DNA of 64,000 nucleotides from Trinickia fusca (GTDB taxonomy: Bacteria > Pseudomonadota > Gammaproteobacteria > Burkholderiales > Burkholderiaceae), in NCBI RefSeq assembly GCF_003628145.1, contig NZ_RBZV01000007.1, positions 215,337 to 279,336 on the forward strand. Reading direction: 5' to 3'. The stretch's first letter is position 1. Each line of letters starts with the position of its first letter. Under the pieces are notes generated by a model. That model saw only the letters and a list, made by a program, of their open reading frames with translations, did no database searches and was not told the origin of the DNA. Shown piece by piece: positions 60,959-64,000 of this stretch. A program made the position numbers and the translations under genes.

Positions 60959-63900
60959 ATGGCACTCAATCTAATGTCTGCCCAACTCGCGCTTCGGGGC
61001 ATGATCAGCAGCGGAAGTCTCTCCGTTTCAGGTCTTTTCGATTTGGCATCGCAGGTCGATGCTCGGGTCCAGAAGGTAGCTCCGGGAAGTACATTTCTAC
61101 TTTATAGCGGGGGAGCCGATGCGGCGGCGATCTCGGCGAATCTCGCTTCTACGGCTCTTGATGTATATGACCTTGGCAGTACCGCGGCGGGCCAGTTCGT
61201 GGATAGCCGGCAGTTTGCCGATGCTTTGAAAGACGCTATCGCAAAAGAGCAGTTCAACACTACGTATGGAAATGCGACTACCGTTGAGCAGACGTCCATC
61301 AAGGCTAGTGCCGATCGATATATTTACGGCATAGATTCCACGGGCGCCCGCGTAAGCAATACATCGCTTTTCGACGTAGTCTCGCACTCATACGTCATGG
61401 AGAACGACGGCAATTGGCGCATCATAGCCGTCGGCAATGTGGACCCGAGCAGTGTCGCAATGCAGACAGAATTGCCCGCGTTGCTCAGTAAGCCCGGCGA
61501 TTTTCTCATCAACGGAGAATCCAGAACTGTCCTGGCGCAAGCTGGCTCGTTGGCCGAGCAGGTCAACATGGCGATCGCGCAGTCGGCGGCGATTTCGGAG
61601 GCGAGTCTCGTCAGCCCAAGCAGTGCTGGTGAATTCCTGTCGATGACTACACAAAAGGCGCTGCAAATCTTGGCAGCGCCAGAGAGCGCGGCGCTGCTTG
61701 AAAGTGCGTCGGCGACGCTCAGCAGGCTGGGATGGGCCGGAATGTTGTTGTCCGCAGCCATTGTGTCGCAGGAAGCGAACGCCGCTTACGCGAGTGGCGA
61801 TAGCGCTAAGGGAAATGCCCTTATCGGGAATTGGGTGGCCCAGCTTGCCGCAGGTTGGGCGGGCGCGACCCTCGCTTCGGAAATCGTGGGCTCGGCCCTG
61901 TTGCCTCTGTATCTGACTGGCCCCGCAGGTGCGGTCATTGCAGGGGGACTCACGCTGCTGGCCGGGCTCGCGGGCGGTATTCTCGGGTCGTTGGGCGCTG
62001 GCGCGTTGCTATCAAAAGGCGGGGCGCTAGACTCGCTGATTGGCTCGCTCCAAACCCTCTTCCATACCGCCTTGCGGCCAATGGACCCGCTGGTGCTCGA
62101 CTTGAACGGCACCGGCATCAAAACGGTCGGCATCGACTCGGGCGCCCATTTCGATTACAACGGCACGGGCTTTGCCCAGCAAACCGCATGGGTCACGCGG
62201 GACGAGGGCATTCTCGTGATCGACAAGAGAGGCGATGGCAACATCACGGGCGACGAACTGATCGGCAACGCTGGCACCGACGCGACCACGGCCGCTGCTA
62301 ACGGCTTCACCACGTTGGCATCGCTCGACTCGAATGGAGATGGTGTCATCGATGCGCGCGATCCTGCATTTTCGAAACTGCGTGTCTGGGTCGATGCAAA
62401 CGGCGACGGAAAGTCGGAGGCGGGCGAACTGAAGACGCTCAGCGAACTGGGCATTACTTCGATCAGCCTCGCCTATACCGGTGAAAGCGTGACGGATGCC
62501 AACGGCAATAGGCATCTGGCCATCAGTTCGTTCACAACGGCGGACGGAAAGACCCATACGATGGAAGACGTCTGGCTCAACGTCGATACGGCGAGAACGA
62601 TCAACACCACGCAGGTTCCGGTTACCGGCACGATTGCCGCGCTGCCAGACATAGCGGGCTTTGGCAACGTGTCCAGCCTGCATGCTGCGATGGCGCTCGA
62701 TAAGACAGGGCAACTCCAATCGCTCGTTCAATCGTTCATTGCTGCGACCGACCCAAGCCAGCGTGCCCAGATCGCGACCAATTTGGTATATGCCTGGGCG
62801 GGCGTGGCCCAGAACAATCCGAACGGGCGTGACAACAACATCTATGGCCATGTCATCGATGCTCGAAAGATCGAGACCCTCGAGGCGTTTCTTGGGCAGC
62901 GCTATGCCGTTAATTACGGAGCGGGGGCCGACCCCAATCCTCGGCACGTGGACGCGGATATCTTGTCCAGCGCATTCGATGAGCTCGCGTCCTACGTGAG
63001 CGGGCAACTCCTCGCGCAAACCGAGTTGAAGGACCTCTACGGAAGCTTGCGACTATCGGTCGACGCGAACGGGAAGGTCATTTTTGACGTATCCGCGTTG
63101 ATAGCTACTTTGAGTAGCGTGTATCAAAAGGATCCGATCGCTACCACGAAGGTCATTGCCGATTTGGGCAGTAGCCTGAAGTCTGATGGAGACTCGGGGA
63201 AGCAAGTCATCGCGGCATTGCATGCGCAGGGCAAGCTTGGACAGTCAGGCTTCTTAGGGCAGTTGGCCGCACTTGGCGCCAATGTTATTGCTGCCGATTC
63301 AAGCCACCTGGTCATTCGGGGTCAGGAGGGTGTTGAGAACATTCTGATCGGGACCGACAAGGCCACGCTTTACGCAAGTTCCGGTGGCGACACGTTGCTT
63401 GCCGGGAGCGGAGACGAAACACTGTATGGCGGAACAGGCAACGACACGTTCGTTCTTCAGTCGGGATTCGGCAAGGACACCGTGATCGAATCGAACAAGG
63501 TCGGGGGTTTCAATCTCGATGTTGTGCAAATCGGCAGCGGCATTTCCGCAGCACAGGCCAAAATCTATCGCGATACGTCGAATAACCTTGTGCTGGTCTT
63601 TAGTGATAGCAGTCAGCTGACCATCCAGGGCTATTTCGCTAACGCGTCCAATCAGCCGACGATCAAGTTTGCTGATGGCACCACGTGGAACTACACGACC
63701 ATCACGAGCAACCTCGTGTTCGCGGACACGAGTGCGGGCGGCAATACGCTGCATGCCTTGAATGGCGTGGACAACCGGATCGTGGGTGCCGCGGGTGACA
63801 CGATCTTCGGGGCCGACCATAACGACACGATCACGGTGGGCAAGAACAACACCGTGTATGCGGGCAGCGGTGCCGATACGGTGATCGTTAATGCTGGCAG

Positions 63901-64000
63901 CGGTCAGGTGATCCTGAACGAGAACAACACGTACAAGAGCACGAGCCAGAATCAAGATGTAGTGAAGCTCGGTGCTGGACTCTCGGCCTCGGCCACGCAG
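60959..64000 (+). CDS. RTX-type calcium-binding protein, partial (runs off the window)
   Basis: At least 1014 residues are visible and there is no stop before the window ends. Residues about 1-175 are a compact domain without signal peptide (STFLLYSGGADAAAISANLA, DLGSTAAGQFVDSRQFADAL). Residues about 315-355 are Gly/Ala-rich and hydrophobic (GGLTLLAGLAGGILGSLGAG). Residues 457 onward carry EF-hand-like loops (DSNGDGVIDARD, DANGDGKSEAGEL). The RTX section includes LAGSGDETLYGGTGNDTFV (GGTGND at 824-829) and AGSGADTVIV. This layout is typical of large type I-secreted proteins, whose uncleaved export signal lies at the missing C-terminus. No type I transporter is in view. Confidence 0.85.
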   Translation, partial: MALNLMSAQLALRGMISSGSLSVSGLFDLASQVDARVQKVAPGSTFLLYSGGADAAAISANLASTALDVYDLGSTAAGQFVDSRQFADALKDAIAKEQFNTTYGNATTVEQTSIKASADRYIYGIDSTGARVSNTSLFDVVSHSYVMENDGNWRIIAVGNVDPSSVAMQTELPALLSKPGDFLINGESRTVLAQAGSLAEQVNMAIAQSAAISEASLVSPSSAGEFLSMTTQKALQILAAPESAALLESASATLSRLGWAGMLLSAAIVSQEANAAYASGDSAKGNALIGNWVAQLAAGWAGATLASEIVGSALLPLYLTGPAGAVIAGGLTLLAGLAGGILGSLGAGALLSKGGALDSLIGSLQTLFHTALRPMDPLVLDLNGTGIKTVGIDSGAHFDYNGTGFAQQTAWVTRDEGILVIDKRGDGNITGDELIGNAGTDATTAAANGFTTLASLDSNGDGVIDARDPAFSKLRVWVDANGDGKSEAGELKTLSELGITSISLAYTGESVTDANGNRHLAISSFTTADGKTHTMEDVWLNVDTARTINTTQVPVTGTIAALPDIAGFGNVSSLHAAMALDKTGQLQSLVQSFIAATDPSQRAQIATNLVYAWAGVAQNNPNGRDNNIYGHVIDARKIETLEAFLGQRYAVNYGAGADPNPRHVDADILSSAFDELASYVSGQLLAQTELKDLYGSLRLSVDANGKVIFDVSALIATLSSVYQKDPIATTKVIADLGSSLKSDGDSGKQVIAALHAQGKLGQSGFLGQLAALGANVIAADSSHLVIRGQEGVENILIGTDKATLYASSGGDTLLAGSGDETLYGGTGNDTFVLQSGFGKDTVIESNKVGGFNLDVVQIGSGISAAQAKIYRDTSNNLVLVFSDSSQLTIQGYFANASNQPTIKFADGTTWNYTTITSNLVFADTSAGGNTLHALNGVDNRIVGAAGDTIFGADHNDTITVGKNNTVYAGSGADTVIVNAGSGQVILNENNTYKSTSQNQDVVKLGAGLSASATQ

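Noticed and set aside
1..64000. CRISPR array, rRNA, tRNA or prophage
   Set aside because: No regularly spaced repeats, no rRNA segments, no complete tRNA and no phage structural genes were seen.

Overview
The window looks like chromosome of a high-GC betaproteobacterium, most likely Burkholderiaceae (Burkholderia, Paraburkholderia or Trinickia type). The support is a narGHJI-ppiC-narK-nnrS block, an AmrAB/MexXY-like RND pump, a VgrG remnant and the style of the short conserved proteins. This assignment is inference from gene content; no database search was run.

Layout. (1) 1-1,570: a frameshifted vgrG (type VI secretion tip) remnant joined to a truncated IS5-family transposase. (2) 1,661-11,547, minus strand: a compact operon for a type IV filament or type II secretion-like machine (gspG, gspF, gspE, then pilM/N/O/P-like genes, a secretin lipoprotein with a cohesin-like C-terminus, and three more pseudopilins). 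(3) 11,550-16,980: an insertion-sequence graveyard with IS21, ISL3 and IS30 remnants, an nfrB fragment, and a small secreted protein with a decayed inverted paralogue. (4) 16,983-22,129: a five-gene chemotaxis-like phosphorelay (membrane CheA-like kinase, short MCP-like protein, two CheX-type phosphatases sharing the same C-terminal hexapeptide, one CheY). (5) 22,154-29,843: a two-component system divergent from a tripartite RND efflux operon. (6) 29,965-32,660: a DinB-like protein and a PadR repressor divergent from an FAD monooxygenase across a near-perfect operator. (7) 32,844-38,621: two very large proteins of unknown role (Ig-like repeats with a TULIP/P47-like start; beta-propeller-like repeats with a hydrophobic helical C-terminus). 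(8) 38,816-45,860: an MBL-fold hydrolase, a lipoprotein, an AraC-VOC-membrane protein operon, a DUF899 protein, a diguanylate cyclase and a secreted unknown. (9) 46,249-56,715: respiratory nitrate reductase, its PPIase, nitrate transporter and NnrS. (10) 56,799-59,592: a His-rich secreted peptide, an ICMT-like methyltransferase, glutamine synthetase and a small conserved protein. (11) 59,600-64,000: a gene-poor, lower-GC stretch, then a small unknown gene next to an RTX-type calcium-binding protein that runs off the window.

The functional units are: the hybrid secretion/pilus operon, whose GspE/GspF motor and PilMNOP-like platform would feed a cohesin-bearing secretin; the chemosensory relay; an efflux module under its own two-component control; and an anaerobic nitrate-respiration block with an FNR-type box ahead of narG. 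The best candidates for something undescribed are the paired giant proteins at 32.8-38.6 kb, the double-CheX relay, the hybrid filament operon, and the N-terminal domain of the RTX protein with its small neighbour.
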